From an uncultured Bacteroidales bacterium (GTDB taxonomy: Bacteria; Bacteroidota; Bacteroidia; Bacteroidales; Muribaculaceae), in NCBI GenBank assembly GCA_902796035.1, contig CADBNR010000021.1:1-60108 (forward strand): 60,108 nt of DNA. The letters are read 5' to 3'. Of the stretch, positions 1-6,935 are shown one piece after another. The notes below the pieces were generated by a model, which was not told where the DNA came from, made no database searches, and worked only from the letters and a program-made list of their open reading frames with translations. The position numbers and the translations under genes are program-made. The stretch's first letter is position 1, and every line of letters starts with the position of its first letter.

Positions 1-1
1 A

Positions 2-1705
2 CAGACTTGGGCGCGCAAGTCCGCGAAGCTGCTCGCAGCCATCGCGTTGCTTGCCACAACCGCCGGCGCCGCGTGGGCTCAGACAGCAACATTAAAAATT
101 GAAAAGACTGATGTTCAAACTGGTAATACCAGCACATCGTACGTGGAAACTGAGTTTGAGTTTACCGCTAAAAACAATAAGTTCAAAACAAATAATATTA
201 ATCCTGACAAATTTCAAGTTCGTGGCAATAATAAAGATTTAGCCAAAGATTTTTATCTCTTTAACACCACTAAATTTGGTGTAATCAAGGAGATAAAACT
301 TACGGCTACTGATAAGAATCTGGTACCCAGCAAGATTAACCTCTTTATTAGCGACAAAGCCTATAATGCGGCTCCCACTGGAAACGCAACTACAACAGGT
401 GGCTCGGTAAATTCAAAAGCAACAAACGTAGCTACTCTTACAGTTCCAGACGGTACAACTGGAGAGTATTTCTATCTTCAATTCACTAAAGGCTCAACGT
501 CAGGAAATTGTTATCTATCAATGATAGAAATTATCTACGCAACGACTCCTGTATCCACTGAGCTCGGTGAGGTCATGTATGGTGATGAGGCTGCCAACGG
601 TCAGAGCGAAACTGCATATAACGGCGATGTATTCACATTCACTGCAGACAATGCCGATAGCATGAGCATCAAAGTGGGCACTGAAGAGAATCCCAGTATA
701 ACAAGCGATACAAACAGCATCAGCTGGACAGCTGAGACTCCGGTTGAAGATAATACAACCTACAATCTGACAATCTCAGCTACCAAAGGCACTGAAACCA
801 AAACCGCAACTTTCACTGTTGTAGTCAAGAAGGCTCCTCTCTGCACAATGCCGCCTGTATTTACACCCGGTGTTGGAACTATAACAAAGGGTAGCACAGT
901 AACTATCACTTGCGAGAACGCAAAGCAGATTAAGTATTGGATTTCAGAAAACGCGGATGACGCAGAGGCAGACGCACAGACTGTTGACGCACCGGCCAAG
1001 GTGACAATCAACCAGAACTGCTATCTGCACGCTTGTGGCATCAATGCCGACGGTATCGCCGGCGAAACTTCCTCAGTTCAGTACACAGTAACAGAACCGA
1101 CTACTGCCGAATTTGATTTCACTAATGCCGAAAGCATAAATGCAGCTGAAGGAAGCACAGGAATAGAAGCAAGCAACAGTCAAGATGACCCGGACAAAAA
1201 TAATCTTGATGGTAAATCACTGACAAAGAACGGCATTACTCTAAGCTTTTCTGTAGGTACCAACACCAATAACGAACCTCGTTGGTGGAAAAAAACTACA
1301 AACCAGGGAGGTGGCACAGAATTGCGTATATACACTGGTAATACACTGACCGTCACTGCCGAGAATGGCAAGAAATTGTCTAAAATAACCATGAATGGAA
1401 AAGTTGCAATGAATGCTTCGGCCGGTACGATCATCAATGGAGTTTGGACTCCTTCTGCTTCTGTTCAGACAATAGCGCGTGCTGAAGGAGACATCACATC
1501 TGTAGTACTTACCCCGACCTCTACTTGCAATATCAGTTCAATTGCTGTTGATTACGCCACTTCTACTCCTACCGGTATCGCCGGCATAGAGGCTGAGAAC
1601 GGCGAGGCCGTTTACTTCAACCTGCAGGGTGTGCGCGTACAGAACCCCGAAAACGGTATCTTCATCCGCGTGCAGAACGGCAAGGCAACAAAAATCATGA
1701 AATAA
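2..1705 (+). CDS. Secreted repeat protein with type IX-like C-terminal motif (5' end outside window)
   Basis: The frame is open from base 2, so the gene begins upstream. The first codons encode a signal peptide core (KSAKLLAAIALLATTAGAAWA followed by Q), which argues that only the N-terminal charged end is missing; a TTG at 47 is unlikely to be the true start. Visible parts: an N-terminal beta-rich region (to about residue 170), a middle Ig-like stretch, a chitobiase C-terminal-like domain near residues 265-350 (PPVFTPG, then KYWIS), another beta-sandwich, and a C-terminal tail with NLQGVRV and GIFIRVQNGK. That tail resembles type A sorting domains of type IX secretion cargo, consistent with sprA in this window. 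No catalytic motif was recognised. A strong hairpin terminator follows. Likely a cell-surface protein; the substrate is unknown. Confidence 0.75.
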   Translation, partial: QTWARKSAKLLAAIALLATTAGAAWAQTATLKIEKTDVQTGNTSTSYVETEFEFTAKNNKFKTNNINPDKFQVRGNNKDLAKDFYLFNTTKFGVIKEIKLTATDKNLVPSKINLFISDKAYNAAPTGNATTTGGSVNSKATNVATLTVPDGTTGEYFYLQFTKGSTSGNCYLSMIEIIYATTPVSTELGEVMYGDEAANGQSETAYNGDVFTFTADNADSMSIKVGTEENPSITSDTNSISWTAETPVEDNTTYNLTISATKGTETKTATFTVVVKKAPLCTMPPVFTPGVGTITKGSTVTITCENAKQIKYWISENADDAEADAQTVDAPAKVTINQNCYLHACGINADGIAGETSSVQYTVTEPTTAEFDFTNAESINAAEGSTGIEASNSQDDPDKNNLDGKSLTKNGITLSFSVGTNTNNEPRWWKKTTNQGGGTELRIYTGNTLTVTAENGKKLSKITMNGKVAMNASAGTIINGVWTPSASVQTIARAEGDITSVVLTPTSTCNISSIAVDYATSTPTGIAGIEAENGEAVYFNLQGVRVQNPENGIFIRVQNGKATKIMK

Positions 1706-1791
1706 TTTTTGGCAATTAGCAATTAGGAATTAGAAATTAGCGCAGCGAGTTCGAGAAGAAGGCTGCACTAAGACGCAAATAAAACAAGGAG

Positions 1792-1820
1792 GCGCACCCC
1801 GCGGGGTGCGCTTTCTTTTT
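1792..1820 (+). terminator. Rho-independent terminator after the secreted protein gene
   Basis: GCGCACCCC (1792-1800) pairs perfectly with GGGGTGCGC (1803-1811), followed by TTTCTTTTT. Confidence 0.85.
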
Positions 1821-1860
1821 AAGGGGGTGGGAAGGGAGCGGACGACAGGAGACGGCACTC

Positions 1861-1966
1861 CGGAGCTAAAAGCTTCGGGCCTAAACCAGGCCGCCTGATG
1901 CAGGCGGCAACGGGCAGCGGAGCTGAAAGCTCCCGGCCCGAACTACCCCGCCTGATGCAGGCGGGG
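1861..1966. repeat. REP-like palindromes, two tandem copies upstream of RAYT
   Basis: Two copies of a two-hairpin element. Hairpin A: CGGAGCT AAA AGCTTCG (1861-1874) and GGAGCT GAA AGCTCC (1919-1933). Hairpin B: CCGCCTG ATG CAGGCGG (1891-1907) and a 9-bp version, CCCCGCCTG with CAGGCGGGG around ATG (1946-1966). Order and spacing repeat, so this is one composite element present twice. Such palindromes next to a Y1 transposase gene are the hallmark of REP/BIME systems. Their mobilisation by the neighbouring RAYT is inferred. Confidence 0.75.
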
Positions 1967-2004
1967 CAAGCTGAGGGACCGGGGGTTGGCGGGATGGTTG
2001 AGGC

Positions 2005-2023
2005 GCGGAGCTTTCAGCTCCGC
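2005..2023. repeat. REP-like palindrome (hairpin A type), RAYT-proximal
   Basis: GCGGAGCT (2005-2012), TTC, AGCTCCGC (2016-2023): a perfect 8-bp inverted repeat with a 3-nt loop, matching hairpin A in the opposite orientation (loop TTC versus GAA). It lies about 30 bp before the RAYT promoter. Confidence 0.75.
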
Positions 2024-2053
2024 ATTTATTGGCTTCGCAGGCAAGAAAAAAAA

Positions 2054-2085
2054 TTTGCGCCAACGCAAAGTTTTTCGTAGCTTTG
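2054..2085 (+). promoter_or_regulatory. Bacteroidota -33/-7 promoter for the RAYT gene
   Basis: TTTG (2054-2057), 20 nt, TAGCTTTG (2078-2085) matches the Bacteroidota housekeeping consensus. The predicted transcript would start near 2092, about 27 nt before the ATG at 2119. Confidence 0.7.
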
Positions 2086-2118
2086 CTTTTCGTTTAGCCA
2101 ACCCAACACCACTACTCA

Positions 2119-3147
2119 ATGTCCATGAATTTCAATGTGCGGTGCCGAAACCATGACTACCACAGCAGGTGCATTTATATGATCACTATTCTGGAAGAAG
2201 AGGGCATGCCGCCTCTGATGCAACTCACCGGTCGCCATGTCTACGGTAAGTTAGAGCCGATACATTATGTGCAGCCGCTGGGAAAGGTGGTATACGACTG
2301 CATCGACGCATTCTTCCGGCTACATTCTGAAGTCAGGGTGCTGACCCGAGCAATAATGCCCGACCACATTCATCTGGAATTGTTCGTGACCGAACGAACC
2401 GATTGGCACCTGGGCCAATATATCGCGGCGTTCACCCATAGCTGCAAGGATGCGTTGAAGGGTTATCTTGATGCCGGCACCGGTCCGGGTGGAACGTCTT
2501 TCTGGACCGACTTACGCCAGCGCATGGCATCGCTTCAGCGCTCGGCCATATTCAGGGAGGGCTACAACGACCGCATCGCCTACAGAGCGGGAGCCAAGGA
2601 TGCCTTCTACCGCTATATCAAAGACAACCCCTACCGCTACGTGATACGTAAAATGCACCCGGAGTTTTTCGGCAACACTCTGGACCTGAAAATCGGAGAC
2701 AAATGGCTTCAATTATACGGAAACTTCCTGCTCCTTGACAATCCCGTGAAGGAGTACGTGCAGATAAGCAGCAAGCCGGAGAAGCGGCGTGACCTTCCGC
2801 AGCGCATCGCGACGTGGCGCGAGGCGATACGCCAGCAGGGGGTGCTGGTGTCGCCCTTCGTAAGCAAGGAGGAGCGGCAATACAGGGATGAGGCTGTGAA
2901 CGGAGGCGCGGGCATCATTATGGTGGTGAACTATGAATTCCGCGAGAGGTATAAACCGTACAAATCTCTGTTCGAGCTATGCGAACAGGGGCGGCTGCTC
3001 CTGGTGTCGACCGCCGCGCACGAGAATCAGGACGCACCGATGAAGCGCGAGGAGGCCTTAGGCATGAATGAGATAGCGAGGCAAATAGCGGCGTTGCAGC
3101 CGGGCGAGGCTCGCCCGCTACTGAGGAGGAGACCAAAGAAGCCCTGA
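2119..3147 (+). CDS. REP-associated tyrosine transposase (RAYT, Y1/HUH) with extra C-terminal domain
   Basis: The first ~180 residues are a Y1 transposase (IS200/TnpA-REP type): HUH motif in MPDHIHLELF near residue 90, and a late block with REGYNDRI then YRYIKDNPYRY that carries the expected catalytic tyrosine. Such enzymes nick single-stranded REP hairpins. Residues ~215-342 are not part of a typical RAYT: a segment with GVLVSPFVSKEE, GAGIIMVVNYEF, ERYKP and GRLLLVSTAA reads like a Rossmann/SLOG-DprA-like fold, an inference from pattern alone. ATG at 2119 is preceded by a canonical promoter; ATG at 2125 is an alternative. REP-like palindromes flank the gene on both sides. There are no terminal repeats or target duplication, so it is a domesticated or REP-mobilising enzyme rather than an insertion sequence. 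The ORF is intact. Confidence 0.85.
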   Translation: MSMNFNVRCRNHDYHSRCIYMITILEEEGMPPLMQLTGRHVYGKLEPIHYVQPLGKVVYDCIDAFFRLHSEVRVLTRAIMPDHIHLELFVTERTDWHLGQYIAAFTHSCKDALKGYLDAGTGPGGTSFWTDLRQRMASLQRSAIFREGYNDRIAYRAGAKDAFYRYIKDNPYRYVIRKMHPEFFGNTLDLKIGDKWLQLYGNFLLLDNPVKEYVQISSKPEKRRDLPQRIATWREAIRQQGVLVSPFVSKEERQYRDEAVNGGAGIIMVVNYEFRERYKPYKSLFELCEQGRLLLVSTAAHENQDAPMKREEALGMNEIARQIAALQPGEARPLLRRRPKKP

Positions 3148-3154
3148 GACACAG

Positions 3155-3190
3155 CGGAGCTAAAGCTCCGTGCCCGGACCAACCCGCCTG
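3155..3190. repeat. REP-like element downstream of RAYT, left half
   Basis: CGGAGCT AA AGCTCCG (3155-3170) is hairpin A again, 8 bp after the RAYT stop. It is followed by AACCCGCCTG (3181-3190), the left arm of hairpin B, whose right arm lies about 220 bp away. Confidence 0.7.
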
Positions 3191-3206
3191 ATACAATAGG
3201 AAAGAA

Positions 3207-3405
3207 CGCCGGCAGAAGCACACAGTAGCACCCGCCGGCAGAAGCACACAGTAGCACCCGCCGGCAGAAGTACACAGTAGCACCCGCCGGCAGAAGCACA
3301 CAGTAGCACCCGCCGACAGAAGCACACAGTAGCACCCGCCGGCAGAAGCACACAGTAGCACCCGCCGGCAGAAGCACACAGTAGCACCCGCCGGCAGAAG
3401 CACAC
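3207..3405. repeat. 26-bp tandem repeat array (7 full copies plus 17 bp)
   Basis: The unit is 26 bp, beginning CGCCGGCAGAAG and ending AGTAGCACC. Full copies run from 3207 to 3388 and a partial eighth from 3389 to 3405. Copy 3 has T for C (TACAC) and copy 5 has CGCCGACAG; the rest are identical. The copies abut with no spacers. Because 26 is not a multiple of 3, the array reads open in several frames, producing spurious ORFs. Confidence 0.95.
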
Positions 3406-3407
3406 GG

Positions 3408-3443
3408 CAGGCGGGTTAGTTGCGGCGAGGGGCTTCCAGCTCC
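3408..3443. repeat. REP-like element downstream of RAYT, right half
   Basis: CAGGCGGGTT (3408-3417) is the exact reverse complement of AACCCGCCTG at 3181-3190, the other arm of hairpin B. It is followed by GGGGCTTCCAGCTCC, a degenerate hairpin A. The 26-bp array therefore sits where the short ATG loop is found in the intact copies at 1891-1966. Confidence 0.7.
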
Positions 3444-3460
3444 GGCTTGCAGCGTGGCCG

Positions 3461-4858
3461 CTACCGTGTGGAGCATACGGTGCTGTAATGGCCCAGCAGG
3501 CGGCTGGCAAAAACTGCTGAAGTGTTGTGGCGCAGAGCGGTGGCACGAGTGGTCTCTCGAATAGAGGGGTTAGTACCTTCAATCAGGGAGCGAATTGCTT
3601 TCTCTAATGTCCGGTAGAAGCCTTCCGGACTAATGTCATCGGTCTTAAAGCCGGAAATTCCATTCTCAATGACATCTACTGCTGTGCCAAGGTTGAACGA
3701 CACAACCGGCGTGCCACACATTATGGACTGGTTTACCATCGACGGACCCGCATCGTCAGTGCTGGGATTCAAGAACAAGGATGCCTCCCTGTATAACGAC
3801 ACCAGCTTATCCTGATTCACCACGCCATGATTCACAACATACGCTCCCGTTTTCGCCAACATTACATGCAAGGATCCATATCCAATTGTAACCCAGCATA
3901 TTCTACTTAAGTACTCGGCAGGCTGATGTGTCTGGATATATTCAGCTGCGTGCACAATTATATCCCCTCCCTTGCGGGTAGCATTGCTGCTACGCACAAG
4001 CAATATGATATCCTTGCCCTCAGGTAAATGCAACGACTGACGCACGGATTCAGACCTTTCAGGGTAAAATACAGTCTCATCAATGAGAAGGCTGATATTG
4101 AGCACTCTTTCGGCATCAAACAGTCGGCTGCCTACGGCCCGTTCTATCATCCATGAATTCCCTACATAGTATATCTGCGCATGCGAATAATTGGCCTTCT
4201 TTATGAGATAATTCTGATGAGAACGATCGTGGGGATCGTCACTCAGCAGACATGGACATTTACCACATCCCGATTTATATCGAACACATGAATTAAAATA
4301 GAAGCAACCACCCGAAACAGGAGCCATATCGACGGCATATAGATAAACGGGGACTTTGAACCGGTCGTACAGGGCCCGGAGCGAGGTGGAGTTCAACATG
4401 CGCTGCCAGAAGATAGTGATGATCAGATCATATCCAGCCGAAGCCGGCAATTGGTTCAGAAGGGAATCAGTATCAATGGGAGGTGCAGACTCATCGGGAT
4501 AGATAAAGCCGGCCTTGGCACTGAAAGCGGCCACCTTCCGCTTATGTGAGAAACGATATATAATGTTTCTTGACAAGTGAACGAAAGGTTTTAATACTTT
4601 CTTGACATATTTCAAGCCAGGACCAGCCATAGCTTCGCTCAACCTATCGCCGGTCTTCTGAGGTTCCTGTTTCAGAATCGAATAGATAGGAAAATCATTT
4701 TCCTTCTCAGACGGAATCAATGACAGATACTCCACATGGCATCCCGCATTCCGCAGAGCCTTGACAACTCCCCCTCCCAAGTTACCGGAATATTCCGGCG
4801 GTTTGGATGAAACCACCAAAACGCGCAACCCCTTAGAAATCTGATTTATTGCCGTCAT
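3461..4858 (-). CDS. GT4-type glycosyltransferase
   Basis: A GT-B fold glycosyltransferase (about 465 aa), probably adding a sugar to a lipid-linked or surface glycan in the cytoplasm. N-terminal Rossmann half: LRVLVVSSKPPEYSGNLGGG. A cysteine cluster follows in the middle (CVRYKSGCGKCPC). The C-terminal GT4 half shows SLFLNPSTDDAGPSMVNQSI then GTPVVSFNLGTAVDVIENG, the usual nucleotide-sugar phosphate-binding region, with aspartate where many relatives have the E-x7-E motif. I chose the ATG at 4858 over the one at 4885 because the latter overlaps wecE and 4858 has AAAGGA just upstream. It follows wecE by 7 bp, the last gene of the wecD-wecE unit, so it may transfer Fuc4NAc or act on a glycan containing it; that is inference. 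Confidence 0.85.
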   Translation of the reverse strand: MTAINQISKGLRVLVVSSKPPEYSGNLGGGVVKALRNAGCHVEYLSLIPSEKENDFPIYSILKQEPQKTGDRLSEAMAGPGLKYVKKVLKPFVHLSRNIIYRFSHKRKVAAFSAKAGFIYPDESAPPIDTDSLLNQLPASAGYDLIITIFWQRMLNSTSLRALYDRFKVPVYLYAVDMAPVSGGCFYFNSCVRYKSGCGKCPCLLSDDPHDRSHQNYLIKKANYSHAQIYYVGNSWMIERAVGSRLFDAERVLNISLLIDETVFYPERSESVRQSLHLPEGKDIILLVRSSNATRKGGDIIVHAAEYIQTHQPAEYLSRICWVTIGYGSLHVMLAKTGAYVVNHGVVNQDKLVSLYREASLFLNPSTDDAGPSMVNQSIMCGTPVVSFNLGTAVDVIENGISGFKTDDISPEGFYRTLEKAIRSLIEGTNPSIRETTRATALRHNTSAVFASRLLGHYSTVCSTR

Positions 4859-4865
4859 ACATCCT

Positions 4866-6080
4866 TTAACCGATAAAGAAATCACGGATACAGTCTATCA
4901 CCTGGTCGCACTCCTGATCGGTCAGCTCGTAGTACATGGGAAGACGCAGCAGGCAGTCGGCGTATCGGTCGCATTCGGGCAGGTCCAGACCTACGATCTG
5001 TACCTCGTCGGTCACGGTGCCGTCGAAGTTGGTGACAGCTACGGTCTCCACGTCCCGGCAGTTGTCCGGACGGAAATCCGGGTGCGTGGTATAGAAGGCA
5101 CTCTTATGCAGGCTCAGATAATGGAATACGGATAGTATGTCATTATCCTTCAGATGCCTGATCAGCGCCGTGCGCTCCTTTAGTGAACGACATACCACAT
5201 AGAATATGTGGGCGTTGTTGGTGGCATAGTCGGGAATGACGGGCAATGTCAGGCAACCCTTGTCTGCTAACTCCTGCAGTCCTGCATGATAGCGCAGCCA
5301 CAATTCCTTGCGGCGCGTCTGTATCATGTCCAGATTCTCGATCTGAGCCCAGAGGAAAGCAGAGATCAACTCGGACGGCAGGAACGACGAGCCGGTATCC
5401 ACCCAGCCATATTTATTGACCTCGCCCCTGAAGAATTCGGAACGGTTGGTGCCCTTCTCCCAGATTATCTCAGACCGGCGGATGAAGCGCGGGTCGTTGA
5501 TGGTGAGAAGACCCCCTTCGCCGGCGATTATGTTCTTGGTCTCATGGAACGAGAAGCATCCCAGATGACCTATCGAACCGAGCGCACGGCCCTTGTAGTA
5601 TGAATCGATGGCCTGAGCCGCATCCTCCACTACGAGAAGATTGTGACGGGCGGCTATGTCCATGATCCTGTCCATGTCGCATGCCACGCCGGCGTAATGT
5701 ACCGGTACTATAACCTTAGTCTTTGGCGTTATCAGGGCTTCGATTTTGTCCGGGTCGATGTCGGGATTGTCCTTGCAGCTGTCGCAGAACACTATCCTGG
5801 CACCCTGACGCACGAAGGCCAAAACCGAGGACACGAATGTATAGCTGGGGGCTATGACCTCGTCTCCCGGCTTGATGTCGCACAGAATGGCCGCCATTTC
5901 CAGGGCGTCGGTGCAGGAGGTGGTCATCAGAGCCTTCCGGAATCCATAACGGTCCTCAAAGAATTTCTGGCATTTCCGCGTATACACTCCATTGCCCGAC
6001 AGTTTGCCGGAATAAACGGCCTGACGGATGTATTCAGCCTCGTTTCCTGTAAGAAAAGGCTTGTTGAACGGTATCTTCAT
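4866..6080 (-). CDS. wecE: dTDP-4-amino-4,6-dideoxygalactose transaminase
   Basis: A PLP-dependent sugar aminotransferase of the DegT/DnrJ/EryC1/StrS family. The sequence follows E. coli WecE closely from memory: MKIPFNKP at the start, PSYTFVSS, VIVPVHYAGVACDMD, VVEDAAQAIDSYYKGRALG, and SFHETKN with the PLP lysine. WecE converts dTDP-4-keto-6-deoxyglucose with glutamate to dTDP-4-amino-4,6-dideoxygalactose in the cytoplasm. At 404 aa it is longer than the ~376 aa of E. coli, owing to an insertion around residues 335-365 (DCRD to LDLPECD). Its ATG overlaps the wecD stop by 4 bp (ATGA), so the two are translationally coupled. No rmlA/rmlB is seen here, so the dTDP-sugar precursor must come from elsewhere. 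Confidence 0.92.
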   Translation of the reverse strand: MKIPFNKPFLTGNEAEYIRQAVYSGKLSGNGVYTRKCQKFFEDRYGFRKALMTTSCTDALEMAAILCDIKPGDEVIAPSYTFVSSVLAFVRQGARIVFCDSCKDNPDIDPDKIEALITPKTKVIVPVHYAGVACDMDRIMDIAARHNLLVVEDAAQAIDSYYKGRALGSIGHLGCFSFHETKNIIAGEGGLLTINDPRFIRRSEIIWEKGTNRSEFFRGEVNKYGWVDTGSSFLPSELISAFLWAQIENLDMIQTRRKELWLRYHAGLQELADKGCLTLPVIPDYATNNAHIFYVVCRSLKERTALIRHLKDNDILSVFHYLSLHKSAFYTTHPDFRPDNCRDVETVAVTNFDGTVTDEVQIVGLDLPECDRYADCLLRLPMYYELTDQECDQVIDCIRDFFIG

Positions 6081-6799
6081 AATGGGTTTGAATTTTCATT
6101 GTTGTTACTCCATACGTGATAAACGTATGACCGGGAAGCTATATTAAATCCCTGGTGTTCGTAGAACCGGCATGCCGTTATATTGTCGGCCTGGGTGGTA
6201 ACCTCCGCCTTGAGATGCAATTCGGAGGCGAGGTTGACGATGGTCTGAATCAAGGCACCCCCTATGCCACAGCCACGGTAATTCTCATCAGTCGCAATCA
6301 GCCCGATGGAGAGTTCGTCGTCCTTTACTTTGGCCGTGACGAATCCGACAGCCACGCCATCGACTTCGTAAGCGAACACATAGTCGGCAAACCGACGCGA
6401 AACGGAATTGTCGACCCATAAACGGAACATGCGTCGGAAATCCTCTTCCTTTATGGTCGGATCCACCTTATAACGGGAGTGGCCTCCGGCCTGGCAGCCT
6501 AACTCATAAAGTTGCCGGGAGACCTCGGTTACCTCCACTATAGGCTTGTCCACGGGTCTATATACCGGGCTGGCATTCACATAGCTGAGTTTCCGGTCTA
6601 CCAGGATTGCATTGAAGTCAGAGAGCCGGAGTGGATGCGTGCTGAACACATAAATCAACTCGGCACCCTGCCGCTGAAGTCGCCTTATCTCCGCATCGAC
6701 GGAACATTCCTCAGCACAGTCGGTGTCGATCCGGGCTACGTCAAAGCCAAAAAACCGGCTGTCCCAGTCCATATTGTCAATAGTTTTGATCAATGACAT
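6077..6799 (-). CDS. wecD: dTDP-fucosamine N-acetyltransferase (WecD-like GNAT)
   Basis: A GNAT acetyltransferase of 240 aa. The N-terminus (DNMDWDSRFFGFDVARID) and C-terminus (LKAEVTTQADNITACRFYEHQ, then YHVW) match the layout of E. coli WecD; the acetyl-CoA loop is YRGCGIGGAL near residue 185. WecD acetylates dTDP-4-amino-4,6-dideoxygalactose to dTDP-Fuc4NAc, the step after WecE, and the 4-bp overlap with wecE supports this pairing. First gene of a three-gene minus-strand unit (wecD, wecE, glycosyltransferase), separated from the upstream mannan locus by a terminator at 6870-6917. No clear -7 box was found ahead of it. In enterobacteria the product feeds enterobacterial common antigen; here the acceptor glycan is unknown. 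Confidence 0.85.
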   Translation of the reverse strand: MSLIKTIDNMDWDSRFFGFDVARIDTDCAEECSVDAEIRRLQRQGAELIYVFSTHPLRLSDFNAILVDRKLSYVNASPVYRPVDKPIVEVTEVSRQLYELGCQAGGHSRYKVDPTIKEEDFRRMFRLWVDNSVSRRFADYVFAYEVDGVAVGFVTAKVKDDELSIGLIATDENYRGCGIGGALIQTIVNLASELHLKAEVTTQADNITACRFYEHQGFNIASRSYVYHVWSNNNENSNPL

Positions 6800-6869
6800 G
6801 AATATATGTGGAATTCTGACTATAGATACAAAATTTTTTCTTTTACTTTATATAACGTACAAAAGCGCT

Positions 6870-6917
6870 CCATAATTATAAAACACAAACGCCCGGCCGT
6901 AAATCGGGCCGGGCGTT
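6870..6917 (-). terminator. Terminator of the mannan utilisation operon
   Basis: An 11-bp perfect stem, AACGCCCGGCC (6888-6898) with GGCCGGGCGTT (6907-6917), 8-nt loop. Read on the minus strand it is followed by TTGTGTTTTATAATTAT. It lies 19 bp beyond the GH26 stop and separates the locus from wecD. Confidence 0.85.
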
Positions 6918-6935
6918 CTGAATCCGCAGGAGTCC

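Noticed and set aside
1881-2080. Short ORFs on both strands over the REP hairpins
   Set aside because: Both cover the palindromes, so the coding potential mirrors on both strands; no domain or start support.
2119-3147. Classic IS200-type insertion sequence
   Set aside because: No left and right end hairpins tied to a single unit, no second tnpB gene, and the palindromes repeat in REP style on both sides.
3207-3405. CRISPR array
   Set aside because: The 26-bp units touch each other with no unique spacers, and no cas gene lies nearby. It is a plain tandem repeat.
2918-3582. Cysteine-rich ORFs with a CVLLPAGAT-like repeat (minus strand)
   Set aside because: They are three overlapping readings of the 26-bp array plus REP DNA. 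No start context, and they overlap the RAYT 3' end and the glycosyltransferase in other frames.
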